NCBI GenBank assembly: GCA_029844215.1
Contig: CM056729.1
Span: 3,038,001 to 3,102,000 of the forward strand
Direction of reading: 5' to 3'
DNA length: 64,000 bases
From: Przewalskia tangutica
Lineage: Eukaryota; Streptophyta; Magnoliopsida; Solanales; Solanaceae
The notes below the pieces were generated by a model, which did no database searches, was not told where the DNA came from, and worked only from the letters and a program-made list of their open reading frames with translations. Positions 1-12,565 of the stretch are shown in pieces (the stretch's first letter is position 1; each line of letters opens with the position of its first letter). Made by a program: the position numbers and the translations under genes.

Positions 1-812
1 CTACACTATTTACACTAACACAACCATTACTCATTTGAAACATCAATTCGAAATCTAACTTTTTAGTAGTTATTCTTGAGTGGGTGTGTTAATCGTTAGA
101 AACATCTATACGAGGCTATATGCATAAATTAAAAAAAGATTTGAATTGGTTTAGAATCAAAATTCAAAGTAAAATCGATATGGATAATGTCACTACTAGA
201 CTATATATTACGTGTATATATATATGTATATTACAGTATATCATGTAAACATATATACACTGATATACAGATAATGGAGGAGGTGGTTGACTGGTGATAT
301 GTGGTGGAGCTATGGTAGAGATGGGACAGAGATCTAGGTGTTCTCCCCTGTTGATGTATACACGAGAATAAGTATGTCATTGCTTGTTTGAATAGATTCT
401 TTGGCATCCTTCTTGTTTGGTTCTGATAAAAATATTTAATTCTTCCATATTGCTCTTCTTCATGTAAACTATAGTATTTAATTTATCTTGTAGCCTGTAA
501 TTTTTTTCAAAAGAGATACACTATAGGTGAGAAGAAAATATCAAGCCAGTTAATTTGAAACCTAGAAACTGCTTAGGAAAATTAATAATTTGCTACAACT
601 TATCAAATTCTTAATTAAGAATATCAAAATGGGCTAGGCCTTCTAATAACAATAAATTTGGTAATTTTATGTCAACCCTTGACCTAAATAGTATATTTAT
701 GCCAATTTCTTAAATTAAGATGTTTATGCCTTGAGACTTTTGAGTATTGTTATTCTTGTCTTTATGATTTAGGTCAATCCAGTAACGGGACAATACACCT
801 AGTTGTTAAAAG
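1..812. other. AT-rich intergenic stretch
   Basis: No open frame of note and no recognisable element. There is a short TA-rich simple stretch around 205-260. It ends at the 8-bp duplication that precedes the next element. Confidence 0.5.
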
Positions 813-820
813 TTGACTTG

Positions 821-1826
821 TAGGGATGTCAATGGGGCGGGGCGGGGGCGGGAGAAGGGTACCCCATATCAGTACCCGCCACCTAAAATCCACCCCCATC
901 CCCGCCCACCACCCATCACGGGTAGTAATTCCTCCGCCTGCCCCGCCCCACTTACCCCATGCGAGTACCCACCTAAAAAGTTCTCACAAATTACAACATT
1001 ACTTTATCAAGTTAGGAAAGAAACATCAACAAAAAAAAAGTAACTTCACCAGTCTGTTTGTTGTTTCCAGCAGTAATTTCAACAGGGACAAAACATGAGA
1101 ATGCTGTCTCAGAATGAATTAGAAATGGAAATTAAAATTACTACACCATAAATTTATTTCATTATTGCATTATCTATTCCTCTCCCTCAAATGATATAAA
1201 CATAATATGACTAAATAATCAATTCGAAAAACTTTCTTCCACCGACGGCGAAGCCACCATGGCTGACCACCACTACGATGTCATATCTTCACTTACAAAC
1301 CACTGAAAATAATTCATGTGGTCCTAGATTTAATCCCCGATCCATCCCACCCTCAACTCGAAGACGAAGATTTGTCGATTTGCTTTAGACGACCCAACTA
1401 GTTTGGAGCTTTTTTTTAGCTTAAGGCACCCTACTGGCTACTGCGGCGAAGATGATAATGATAATGAGAATATGAGTAATGAGATTAAGGGTTACTTTTC
1501 CTTTTTGCTGAGTTGAGTTGGGTCTGGGCTCGCTCGGCTGATTTATTAAAAAAGGAATGGCCCAAGTCAAGAAAGTCACATTTTAAATCAAGAAATTGAC
1601 AAATATATTAGTAAATAGCCCAATTAAATTAATAGGCGGTACGAGTACGATGCGGGTAGCGGGGCGGGTACGATGCGGGTCTTATATGAAATTCATCCCC
1701 GCCCCACTACCCATGACGGGTAGCACTTTTGATACTCATACCCGCCCACCAAACCATCCCCATACCTGCTCCAACTGAAGCGGGTGCGAGGCGGTACCCG
1801 CATTTACCCGCCCCACTGCATCCCTA
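821..1826. mobile_element. Non-autonomous hAT-like element, about 1.0 kb
   Basis: The ends are imperfect inverted repeats: TAGGGATGTCAATGGGGCGG on the left, and on the right the complement of a stretch ending CCCGCCCCACTGCATCCCTA. The element is flanked by a perfect 8-bp direct repeat, ttgacttg (813-820 and 1827-1834), as expected of hAT insertions. Both ends carry subterminal GGGCGGG/GGGTACCC-type repeats. The small open frames at 813-1098 and 1596-1778 lie in these repeats and are not genes. No transposase is present, so this is a non-autonomous copy. The middle, including the run near 1240-1290 that reads like a coding exon, is unexplained. Confidence 0.8.
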
Positions 1827-1834
1827 TTGACTTG

Positions 1835-2920
1835 TGAGGATGGGTGGCATGATTCTAGAGATAGTCCGGTGAGTTTTGAGAGTTTGGTAGTGAAATTGGG
1901 AAACTTGAGTTTAAGAGTTGATTTTAGTCAAACCCGAGTCTTGAGACATTTTCTAGGAATTCTGAAGGCGCGAGCGTGTCCGATATGTATTATTTTTTTA
2001 TAGGAATGCATGTTTGGTTTATATTATTTGGCTTCCGAATGATCTTCGAGGGTTGATTCAGAGTTGGAGTGAAAAGAGCAAAATCTGATGCATATCTTTC
2101 TTCGCTATCGCCAGGGAATGAGTGTTATCGCGAGCCTTGATGAATCCGTCTCTCGTGATCGCGGAGCACGTGCCTTGGGGAGGATAGAGTCACGGTGCTT
2201 TGCGATCGTGTGGTCCTGGCTGCGATCGTGAAGAGTACTTCAGGAGTCGGGTTAGCCTTCGCATGCGGGGTCTCACGATCACAACGAAGGAACTATAGCA
2301 GGGGATATTTATGACCTAGACCGAACCAATTGTTCTCATTTTCCATTTTCCATTTTCCAAGTCCTTAAGAGCATTTTGGGGGAGATTCAAGGTGGAAAAT
2401 ATTCTCGTAAAGTTCTTACTATCTGAGAGCACAAATTAGACAAGAAAATATTTCAATTTAGTTATCACTAGTTTTAAATAAATTAATTAACATAACCTCA
2501 CGGAGTGTTAGTTAATTAATTATTTCTCAGTAAATATAATTGTATTAACAATAAGCAATTAGAACTTGAAATTTTATTATAATGATATATCAACTGAATT
2601 CAACGATTCTCAACTCTTTTTAAATATAAAGCTTTCACAAGAGGTTCGTTTTAATTTAAATAATTTTGAATTCCAAACTCACATTTCATCAATTTGATTC
2701 TCTCAAATAGTACTCAAAATATTACAAATGAACATAAATCTTTCAATTTCTATGAGATAATATCTTACACTATATGACTATAATAGAAATTTGACGCAAA
2801 TTTTGCTATACACTTTGCCCTCGTCACAAGCTCCTTTAAAAATTTGACCCGACCCGAACCGCGATAATTAAACGTTTTCCCTCGTCTTCTTCGGACCTTT
2901 ACAATTCGAACTCTCACAAT
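1835..2920. other. Non-coding; probable degraded LTR-type sequence
   Basis: No gene is visible. Between about 2100 and 2290 there are repeated gcgatcgtg/tcgcgag-type CG-rich words in an otherwise AT-rich context, a pattern common in plant LTRs. I could not find LTR ends or target duplications here, so this is a weak assignment. Confidence 0.3.
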
Positions 2921-3635
2921 GGCACAGTCGTTCTTACTTGCTCATGGTGAAGACTCATTCCCTTACTCTAATTGGTATCCGTTGATGTGAAACTTGAATT
3001 TAGGCGTAAAATTAGGCTTACACTCTTGTTTATGGGAGTCAAATTCGTGAATGTCTAAGGTCAGGGAAATATTGAGTACCCATTGTTTCTGGTGATTATG
3101 GGCTGTTGTTGAACAATTGGGGAAGTTTTGAGCAAAAATGTTAGCAAATTGGGAAGTTATATTAGTGTTTGCTTCTTGTTCGATGAAATGCCTAAATGAA
3201 CTATTTGAGTGAATGTGGTGTCGTATTGGGTCGAATGACTTGTTTGAGGGAAAATAGTAGAACTCGGGGAAGTCTTGAGTACCCGAAGTTTCGTGATAAT
3301 GACTAAAAGCAGCATGCCCTCAACATAAGATGATGAAATTGTCGATAACTTCATGCTATATTTGCTAAGTGTCAACTTGTGTGCGTTTGAAGCACCCCCC
3401 AATTGCAGTTCTTTCCTTTCAGTCTCTTCTCCTTTGCCTTTTTTTTAAATAACTTATTACTAATTCTTATTGGTGTTCAATGTTCATACAGCTCATCTTC
3501 TTGTTTTTATTTGTCTTTTAAGTGAAGGTTATCTTCTTTGCTGTAAGTAGCTAAAAAAGATTAAGTTTTTTGTCTGCTGAAATTTTTTTGTTCCCTACTT
3601 ATAGTTTTGCAATTTTTCTGCTGTGAATTATACTA

Positions 3636-3969
3636 AAAAAAAAGGGGCAGCATGCAGTGGCGGAGCCAGAATTCTTATTAAGGGATTCAAAAAAAGTAAA
3701 TACACAATTAAATAAGGGATTAACATCTACTATATATAAAAAATAATTTTAATCTTGTATATACAACGTAATTCTTCTGCACCGGGCTGCCCTTTTTCTA
3801 TATACAATGTAATTCTTCGACGAAGGGGATTCAAATGAACCCCTCGGCCAGCCTAGCTCCGCCCCTGGCAGCACGGTGCACAAAGCATCCCGCTTTAGCA
3901 GGATCCATGATGCAACCCCAAAGGGGTGATGTAGACAACCTAATCTAATGCAAGTATTAGTGGCAGCTA
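3636..3969 (-). mobile_element. Au-type SINE, diverged, interrupted by a MITE
   Basis: Read on the minus strand, the copy ends with the Au SINE 3' signature (GTGC, CCG, GCTGCCCC and a T tail). It is bounded by a perfect 12-bp duplication, tgaattatacta (3624-3635 and 3970-3981). The 5' part is diverged and I see no clear polymerase III boxes. The hAT-like MITE at 3655-3867 lies inside the last bases of the SINE, so the SINE is the older insertion. Confidence 0.7.
3655..3867. mobile_element. hAT-like MITE (CAGTGGCGGAGCC type)
   Basis: The terminal inverted repeats are CAGTGGCGGAGCCAG on the left and, on the right, CTAGCTCCGCCCCTG. The 8-bp flanks gcagcatg (3647-3654) and gcagcacg (3868-3875) match at 7 of 8 positions, as in an aged hAT duplication. 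It sits inside an Au SINE. It also contains at 3778-3798 a 21-bp fragment identical in type to the Au SINE 3' end, flanked by its own 20-bp repeat (3758-3777 and 3799-3818, one mismatch). Confidence 0.75.
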
Positions 3970-5424
3970 TGAATTATACTACATATTCAAAAGTATTACA
4001 CAACATATTCAAGAATCAAATACCCCCTTCATTTTAATTTGCTTGTCTGATTTTCACTTGACATGGAGTTTAAGACATTAAAGAATTCTTTTGAATTTTG
4101 TGGTCTTAAATTAAAAATATGTAGAAGATATCATAATGTTATTTATTCTTATAGTCTTAAACATGCTATGTGAAAAGTCGAAATTAATGAGTTGCCAAAA
4201 ATATGGAAAGTTGAAATTAATGAGTTACAAAAAAAAAAGGAAAGAGACATTCTTTTTTGGAAAAGTAAGACAAACAAATTCAAACAAAGGGTATTGTATT
4301 CCTTTGCTTGCTGATGCTTCAATTATCTGCTAAATGACATCTAAATTTTAGAATCCGAATAGTAATTGTTGTGTTTGGACGTGTTGGAATTATAAGTATT
4401 GTTGTTGGACTTTGATTGATTCTGATTGTTTATGTGCTCAATAATTATGGAAATTGTGGTTCTAAAGGGCTAAACTTTTTAGGTATGTACTCCATATTAA
4501 GGAAGGGAATTTAAGTCATTTAAGGATTTGGGGTTGGATTAAGGCATCACTGCCAACTTGGGAAATTGCAAGGAGAGAATTGGGGGAAAACAAAGGAAGA
4601 TCTCGAGGTAATTTTTATTTTCTGATTTAAAATTTATAGATTTGACTTTTATATGCTACAGTTAACCTAAATTATGATTTGTTTGAAGAGTTGGGATGAG
4701 ATTAATAGTTGAAATACTAGGGTTAAGAAAATCAAGAGAATCTATGAATTTTTTCATGAACCGAATAATTACATGATATGAATGGATTGTAATTGGTAGA
4801 TTATTGATTTCTTTGAGTTACGCATACATGGACAAACATGATGGGATGAATGGAGGGTCGGACATGAACCCAGGGGTCGGTTATAGTGAATTGATTATGC
4901 TGGAAGTTCGCTAAGATAATACATAGATCCTTTTTGTGATAATAGGTAGTTGAAGAAGAAACGAATTGCTCGTAGTGACGCGTTTGGTATCTTGGCACAA
5001 GTCCTTTGCGTCATATTGGTGATCTATACCGAACCATTACTCGAGATATTCTTACCGTTATTTGAGATGCCTTTACCATGACTGGAATAATTATGTTGTT
5101 ATGCTTCACACTAATTATTTCTTGAATGAACCAGCCATTGTAATTAACAAGTAATTACCCACAAATATGTTTAAAATAGATATATGATTTTCTAGAAGAA
5201 ATTTTTATTATTAGGCTATTGCTCTATGAACCTGCAAAAATGTTGATTTACTTTACCAATGCAACCACTCAAATTTAGTGTATGTTCTTAGTCATCATCT
5301 CTTCTAACTGTAATGATATTGCCTTTATAGTTCCTTGTGTTCTATGCAGCAGCCTAATGAGAAATTTTCTTCTTGTAGGGCATAAAGAGAAGTCTAGGTT
5401 TCTTGATCAAACAAGAGAAATAAC

Positions 5425-8400
5425 ATGGACCTTAAACCATTCAAATTAGACATTGATGAGCTTATAGAAGAGTTTTCCAAGGTACTACTTGTTTATGCGT
5501 GCTGTTTTCTTCAGTTTTAAGTTTACTATAGATATTCAATCTCTGTTTATTTATCTTGCACTTTTCATGATTGTTCGTACCGATAATATGGCGATTTGTA
5601 GGGTGGATCTCCTACTTTTGCAGAAATGAAGAGAGTGTGGGTTTCTAAAAAGTTCTCCTATATTTTTGAGGCTAGTCCATCTAAAGATCAGGCGTGCTTT
5701 ATACAATCACTCTATGCATACTGCACTGGTATGTTTAAGTGTTTTCTATTTTAGGCTTTGTGTGTGTTTACCTAATGTAACATATTTTTAGTTTCGTTGG
5801 GAGATACTGGTTCTGAGTACTGTGGCATATTAGCATCTACCTCACCCCGAACAAAAGGAAAGAGCGAGTATGACCAACCAGATATATAATCTTATCTACC
5901 TTTAACGTGAAATGTGACCGGTGCATAATACTATAGGACTGCTGAAAACGGTATAGTGATGAAGTACCAGTAAATTTCTAATGCATATGTCATTTTGTGT
6001 TCCAGGAAACACTGTTTTATTTATTTATTCGATATATGTGGTTCCATAATGAAAATATAAAGTCAGAACTATTTGAATGCTAATGTGATGCATTTCATGT
6101 GCTATTTTAACCAAAATTTACTTGGTCTATCAGTCAATGAGTAAGAAAATGGAGAACACGGGCTAAGAGCCATGTCACAAAACCTAAGAGTTACCTTAAA
6201 AGATTTTCCAAAATCAATATGCTAATATTATTTCCCTTTTCAAAAAAAAAGTGTAAAGTTAATAGCCCTATTAAAAAAAAGCTTTTAAAGTGATTTTAGT
6301 ATTTGGAGAGATGGAATATTACTCTAGTAGTGAATGTAAGTGCATCCTTAATTTCTGATGTTTGTTTCTCTCTTAAAATTTTATGAAAGGAGAAGTCATA
6401 CAGTAAGATTTTCATCTTTCCTCTTGACTGATATTTTCGTCCTGCAGTAGATTAACCAAAAGTAATGTGTTGCAGGTTACATGGTGTTTACTAATTCTCT
6501 TTTGAGTAGACTGGGTGGGCTATATTGCCTATATTGCCTTTATGAGACACAGCCATTCAAGCCTCCTTTCAAGATCTATATATCTCTAGGTATAAATACA
6601 ACCTTTTTAAAATGATATGTCATGAAACTGTGCTGCTTATGTGATGATTCTCTCTGTGGTGCTATTCTGGTCTAATGAGATGAGAAAATTAACATCACAC
6701 CCAAATCTTATTTTTAAAAACAAAAAACATTAGAACCAATTCTTAATCAGCGGTTTCATTGATTGTGCAAATCTCATTTTTTCTGATCGCATTGTCTGGA
6801 GCATATGTCATCATGGATGCTTCCAATATATCTGTTTCAAAATGTGTCATGGAAACTATTTAAGACAAATTTAATGCTTTTGATCAGGTCAATTATGAAG
6901 TAACATACTAACATCTACATGTATTTTCCTTGGATCATAATCTAGATCATTGATAAAGTGAATTGCTCTAGTGAGGATGTTGATTCATAGTTTCATAATT
7001 CATACTTGGTTGCTTTAGGATAGTTCTCCAAACATATAATTAGACTATCAAGTTTCTATATTTTGCGGGTTATGTGAATGGATTTTGACCACTGTTAGGT
7101 GTCCACAGTTGTTGCTTCAACTGATGTTAAACCTTTTCTTGGTTTAATTTTGAGGGCATTAACCTGTATAATTGAAACCACAGGTGTGTCAATACTCTAT
7201 TCAGTTTTCTTAGCAATTCATTGTAATAGTTGAAGCACAAAAACCAAGGAATTCTTGGATAATTGATGAAAAATGAAAATCTATGTGATGAATAAGTTGG
7301 TGTTACTGAGACCACCAATCACGATATCAGCTTTACTGTAATTTTGCGAAAAAGGTTCTTAAGTGGTAGTTTCAATTTCATTTTAAGGACAAGTTGTGTT
7401 TCATTTAAAGAACAAAAATCAGCAGGACTTCTTAGGAATTATTCCTTGGATGCCAAATGATCTCCCCCTTGCTCTCTCATTTCTCAAATTACTGTACCTA
7501 TTGGGAATTCTATATTCAGGAGAAGTCATTGCATCTGCATCTTCAGCTCCTATGAACATTTTAAGTTCTCAACTATCATCTGCAAATTCAATATATAATA
7601 GATGACACTTTTAGACTGGTTCACTTAGTGTTCCTGATATGTAGCACACCCTTGTGATAAACGAAGTCGACATTCTATTTATATTCCTTCAGTTCTGGAT
7701 CTATGAGGATATAAAAATCTGTGTTTCTGTGGATGCCTACTAGTCCATCTATTTTCTTTTAATCTAGCAGTCAATCAAAGACCCTTGTGGTCCGGCCCTT
7801 CCCCGGACCCCACGCATAGCAGGAGCTTAGTGCACCGGGCTACCCTTTTTTAGCAGTCAATCAAAGAAGATGTCCTCTAGGAGACCTTATTAATCAGCTA
7901 ATTGATAGTGAAGCTCCAGCAAACTATTGGATTATAATGCTATATTAGTACAAAATTTTCTTTTTGCTTGTGTGGGTTCCACGTCAGGATGTAATGTATA
8001 CTATCTGATTAATTTCGTTGGATTCCGTTTATATTGGTATGTGGAGGTTTTAAACTTGTACTTTTGTTTACCAATGTTGGTAGTGTTACGTTACCAATTT
8101 AGTTTATTGTGTAAATCTGACTTGCTTTTGATGCATTTATCTTGCTGTAATTTGACGATATTCTTTTATTCCATTTGACAGGAGAGTTGAAGAATCTTAG
8201 AAACCTTGTCACTGAGGCAAAGGCCAAAGATGTTAAAGTAGTCCCTGCTCTAGTCAAGCGTATGTTAGATAGGAACATGTTTCTTTTTGGGTTTGTGGAT
8301 GTAAATGAAGCCTCTGCAGCGGAGAGATTAGATGAACTGACAGGAATACAGAATGCAAGTATCCAAATAGCGTGCAAAAAGTATGTTACTGATATTTCTC

Positions 8401-10100
8401 TCGCTACAGTTTGTTATTTCAGTCTTCTTTAAACTTTCCCTCACCTTGTTTCCTTGAATGATGTAGGTTATTTGCAAATAGCCGGATTGAGCACTTCACC
8501 CACATGGATATGGTATGTTTGTAAGACATTGTCTTTATAATTAAAAAAAAAAACTTTCTTCAACTTCTATTTCTAGATTATGCTTCCAGCTATTTGCTTT
8601 TGCATACAGTGTCAGGGTTTAATGTGTCAAGGATTTGTTGAACTCAAGCACCATTTTGATGGAAATATGTAGTAGACCTGTACTTCTATTGATTGCAAGA
8701 AAATAATCAGGTGACAACATCGTCAAAATAAAAATTATAAGTAGTATTTAGTTATTTTTGAGCAATCGACTTTGTAGAACGTGTGTCATTAATCTGGTTG
8801 GAACTGCTTCCGTCCATAATGTGATCCAAATTGTTTACTGGAATAGGTATTGTTTCTGTTTTTGTGTCGTTGTTGCTATGTTTCATAAATGTAACTTTGC
8901 AAGTATCTTCAGAATCGCATGTAAGTGTTACTTATGTGTTCCCCCTTTCTAATTTCCTGTTTGCGAGAGGACAAAATCAATGGAGGTTTTTGAGCTTTAA
9001 ATAGTGCAAAATCCGATATCTTGTTAAAGAATTATTTCATTCTTTTGTTTGGATATTGGGGTTGATCAGTATAGCAAGTTAGCTTGATGTGAGGCTGCTT
9101 TAGTGATGCAAACTCTTTCATTAGGTCTCTTGTGACTTAACCTCCCATTTTTGTCCTAGGGGAAAGAGCTTGAAGTGGATTTGCTCAAGCAAAAGTCGGC
9201 AGAATATGCAAGGGCCAAAGATCTAGCTATTAAAGGTACCTCAATGAGCTTAAAGGTTTTGACTGAAAATATATTTTGGTCATTTATATGTTATCACTTA
9301 TCAGCACTATTATGTGTTGAGACATATTTAGTATTGAAGGTACCTCAATGAGCTTCTTAAGCTTTTAACAGAAATATATTTCGGTCACTTTCTATATGTT
9401 ATCAGCACATTATGTGTCAAGGCATAATTAATTAAAGGTACCTCGATGAGCTCCTTAAGCTTTTAACGGAAATATATTTTGGTCATTTTCCATGTGGTCA
9501 ACACTTTTGAAGTAAGGTATATTCAGTAACAGTGAAAATTATGCATCGCGATAATACTGAAGTTGTTGTGAATACGTTGATGGAGTGAAGTTACCAATTC
9601 GTACACCGAAGTATTGTGTTTCTTTTATTCAGATTGTGTACAAGTAGTCTATATTTTTCCTCCCAAGTTGTGAGTGTAGTGTCAATATTCAGGCAATTGG
9701 GCAGGTATTAAATTCCACAAGTCTATTTTGCATCCAAGATTTTAACTTTCCCCTTTAAGGTCGAAGTATGACATCTTTTCACTTGTTTTATCTTGTTTCT
9801 TATCAAGGGGCTAGTGACATGGTGAATGTAGAAAATATAAAGCACATAACAGAGAACCAGACATTGATAGGAGATGTGGTCGAGAAGACTGCTGCAGACT
9901 GGAAAGCTCAGAAAGAATTATTTTATCAACAAACAGGCATTCGTCATCAGCCTGTCAAAGACTCACTTGACACGGTGCGAGAAGAGCAAGAAAAATTCTC
10001 CCAACAAGAAGTAGCTGAAGAGCAGGATGGCAATGAAGACTTTAGTAAGGAACTAGAAGAAGTGTTGTCTGAGCAAAATGACTTTGACTTCGAAGAATAG
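5425..10100 (+). CDS. snRNA-activating protein complex subunit, SNAP43/SNAPC1-like
   Basis: Seven exons, all with GT-AG borders: 5425-5481, 5602-5728, 6476-6589, 8182-8380, 8467-8512, 9160-9235 and 9808-10100. They join in frame to a 303-residue protein. The N-terminal half resembles the SNAP43 domain: an early acidic helix with DELIEEF, then FAEMKRVW, then an FTNSLLSRLGGLYCLYCLYE segment, then ELKNLRNLV. The C-terminal 100 residues are acidic, rich in Glu and Gln and end in DFDFEE. SNAPc binds the proximal promoter element of snRNA genes and recruits polymerase II or III in the nucleus; SNAP43 is a bridging subunit of that complex. The start codon is the first ATG after a probable leader 3' splice site. 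Size and domain match the single plant homologue I know of. Nothing suggests a defect. Intron 3 holds a truncated SINE and intron 6 holds tandem repeats. Confidence 0.88.
7782..7850 (+). mobile_element. 5'-truncated Au SINE (69 bp)
   Basis: It lies in intron 3 of the SNAP43-like gene. It is the 3' part of an Au SINE, running from the CCCTTGTGGTCCGGCC region through GTGCACCGGGCT to a T-rich tail. It is bounded by a perfect 17-bp duplication, tagcagtcaatcaaaga (7765-7781 and 7851-7867). The tRNA-like head is missing. Confidence 0.85.
9229..9530 (+). repeat. Three imperfect tandem repeats including the intron 6 splice donor
   Basis: Units of about 100 bp begin at the exon 6/intron 6 junction. 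The word ending in aag^gtacctc recurs with its GT at 9236, 9340 and 9438. Each is followed by a similar run (atgagct, ttaagctttta, atatattttggtca). The repeats duplicate the 5' splice site of intron 6. Confidence 0.75.
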
Positions 10101-11292
10101 GGGGAACTTGTATAAACTATCTTGTATTTAGAGAATGGACAAAGTTTTAGAAGGTTTATCGCTAAATTATAGGTATGCTTGTAGATGATTTTCGCAGTCA
10201 AGTATGAAACAGCTTGCAGCTTCCAGTAGACTGTCTTGTACATTCTCCAGAAATGAGCCAGATGAAATTTTTTGTTCTCTCTTTTCTTTTTCTCCCCTTC
10301 ACTTGTTCAGTTGTTGCACTTCAGTTTGATCCAAAAATTGGTTGTGCTAATATTGTTACACCAGCAGTACATACACCTTAAGACTCCGTTTAGAAAATGG
10401 CGGTTTCTTTCTCTCTTTTGTACACCAAAGATTCCATGAGATGACTATTAAGAAGTCTCTAAACTAGGATTATAATGGAAAGAGAACTTTATAAAGTGTT
10501 AATAAGGTTCATCAGAAAGCAAAAGCTTTTCATTGGATGAAGTTTAACTCTTTTAATTTGGACAAGGTTCCATAGTGGTCTGAGCTATGTGTTGAGCTAT
10601 TTTTGTTAGGCAAGAGGTCTAAATTCTAATTGTACTAGGTGATGCTGGCCCGTGCCAATATTGTAAAAGTTGAACCTATTACCTTGTTTTGATATGAAAC
10701 GACTGAGAAAAAAACAGACAACTCACATTAAAGAAGAAATCAGGCGATGAAATTGTAAATGAAACCAACGATAAATGACAAGTACCAACATAGACAATAT
10801 TGGAATATTTGATGCAACAATGTGAAAATCAATGGTGACAACTTCAGTTGTTGCAACTACCGTCCATATCTCCTACATTTTGCTGTTCAACATTCAAATC
10901 ACATGAAAGTTGATAATTTCAAATTCCGATTTGACAGTGATTATGATCTGAATCGATTAAAAAGTTAAACCTATACCAAACACAAAAATATTAGAGCTAA
11001 AAAGAGAAAAAAACATTACCTGGCAGTTGTCTATCAGCTACCTGATATTCTCCTTTTTCAGTTGTTAATTGAGAAATCTCAAAGCAGATACACAAGAAAT
11101 TATGTATATTGAACATACCTTGCATAGCGTTATCAAGCTATTTGACACATCCACAACTATAATTAATTCATAAAACAGTAAATATATAAAGGGTGCCTGA
11201 AAAAATTTATGACAGATTCTCTTCATAAAATGACTTACTGTCTCCGACCAAAACATGGCCCAAAGCATATCATCTAATTTTTATTTAATCTC
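10101..11292. other. 3' flank of the SNAP43-like gene and intergenic DNA
   Basis: The first few hundred bases are probably 3' UTR. No clear polyadenylation signal stands out. Beyond that I see no gene or recognisable element. The short open frames here are uninformative. Confidence 0.4.
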
Positions 11293-11831
11293 ATACACTG
11301 AAGAGGAGAGACATAGATGCCCCAGTGTGGAGGTATGAGAGGTTGGCTATGAACGGTTTCAGAAGAGGTAGGGGTAGACCGAAGAAGTATTGGGAAGAGG
11401 TGATTAGACAGGACATGGCGCAGTTACAGCTTACCGAGGACATGACCTTAGATAGGAAGCTATAGAGGATTCAGATTATGGTAGAAGGCGAGTGTTTCGC
11501 TTATCCTTGCATATTAGTAGTCGCAATATTGTTCTATAGTTTCTTGTGCTTTGATTTCTGCTACTATATGATATTTCTTGTACTTCGATTGTCTTATTTT
11601 ATTTGTGGCAGCTACTGCCCCTTTTTTCAAACTGTTTTATCATGACTTAGTCGCTTTCGTTATTTCCATACTGCTTTGAATTTCTTGTCCTTATCTGACC
11701 TTCTTTTATGCTTTTTTTGAGCCGAGGGTATTTCGTAAACAACCTTCATACCTTCCAAGGTAAGGTCTGCGTACATTCTACCCTCCCCAGACTCCAGGGT
11801 GTGAGATTTCACTGGAATGTTGTTGTGTACA
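11293..11831 (+). mobile_element. 5'-truncated RTE-clade LINE fragment
   Basis: The first 170 bp translate to the C-terminal end of a plant RTE LINE polyprotein (DAPVWRYERLAMNGF, RGRGRPKKYWEEVIRQDM, LTEDMTLDRKL), with an in-frame stop at the expected end. The 3' UTR follows and ends in the typical tail (gcgtacattctaccctcc, then gatttcactgg, then a short TTG run). I could not read a target duplication, so the ends are approximate. Confidence 0.7.
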
Positions 11832-12565
11832 TTGACTATATAATTTTCCGAAGACAGTATAAATAACACAGCGAACCCACTTTCTAATCCCAAAAATTCA
11901 AACATAATGCTCTTCATGACGAACTCTGAAATTGAACTAAACACTTTTTTTATTATATATAACAACAAAAATCTACAAATCAACTGAATTGACATCAAAG
12001 TGAAATAGAACTTGGAGTAAACATAAAAGAGATACATAATTCTATATTGCAAGCAAATTCACAAAAATCAGAATATCTGCAAGGAATACCAAAGAAAGAA
12101 CAAAGCTCATTATAACGAAGAAATTGGAGCAAACTTAAGAAAGCGATGAGGATGAGGAGACTATGCAGTGAGTACAAGAGTAAAATCCATGTGCATCACT
12201 TTATGCTTATATAGACAGGTAAACAATATTCAAGAATGCAATATTAAAGGAAAGTACAATTTTACGTTGCGAAAGGATAAGATCGAGTTCGATACATCAA
12301 CATCTACTCAATTGTGATCTTTTTTTTTATCCACCTGAGGTTCTAAAAAATTTCAGATCAGATGGGAAGAACAGATTGCATTTACTGTGGGCTCCTACTA
12401 ACACTTCAACATGCCATTACTACACGAAGCAGCAAATACAACTACTTCCAAAATTTGCATGTATATCCTTCGGTTGGCACAACGCAAAAAGACCACGAAT
12501 GAGTTAGGTATCACATCTTTGTCTCTATGGAGCGCATGCTAGTGCTATCATCTTCCAAGGAATCC
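11832..12565. other. Non-coding stretch
   Basis: AT-rich, with no gene seen. The minus-strand frame at 11660-12052 overlaps the LINE 3' UTR and shows no protein family features. Confidence 0.4.

Larger units (their letters stand above)
2921..5424 (+). other. Upstream region of the SNAP43-like gene, possible 5' leader intron
   Basis: No coding gene is supported. A polypyrimidine run followed by tag at about 5370-5380 resembles a 3' splice site 45 bp before the SNAP43 start codon, so the transcript may begin in an upstream non-coding exon. The pyrimidine-rich patch near 2875-2930 is one candidate for that exon, but this is inference. The stretch also holds the SINE/MITE nest at 3636-3969. Confidence 0.3.

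Noticed and set aside
813..1098. Pro/His-rich frames near the left
   Set aside because: They are made of the GC-rich subterminal repeats of the hAT-like element.
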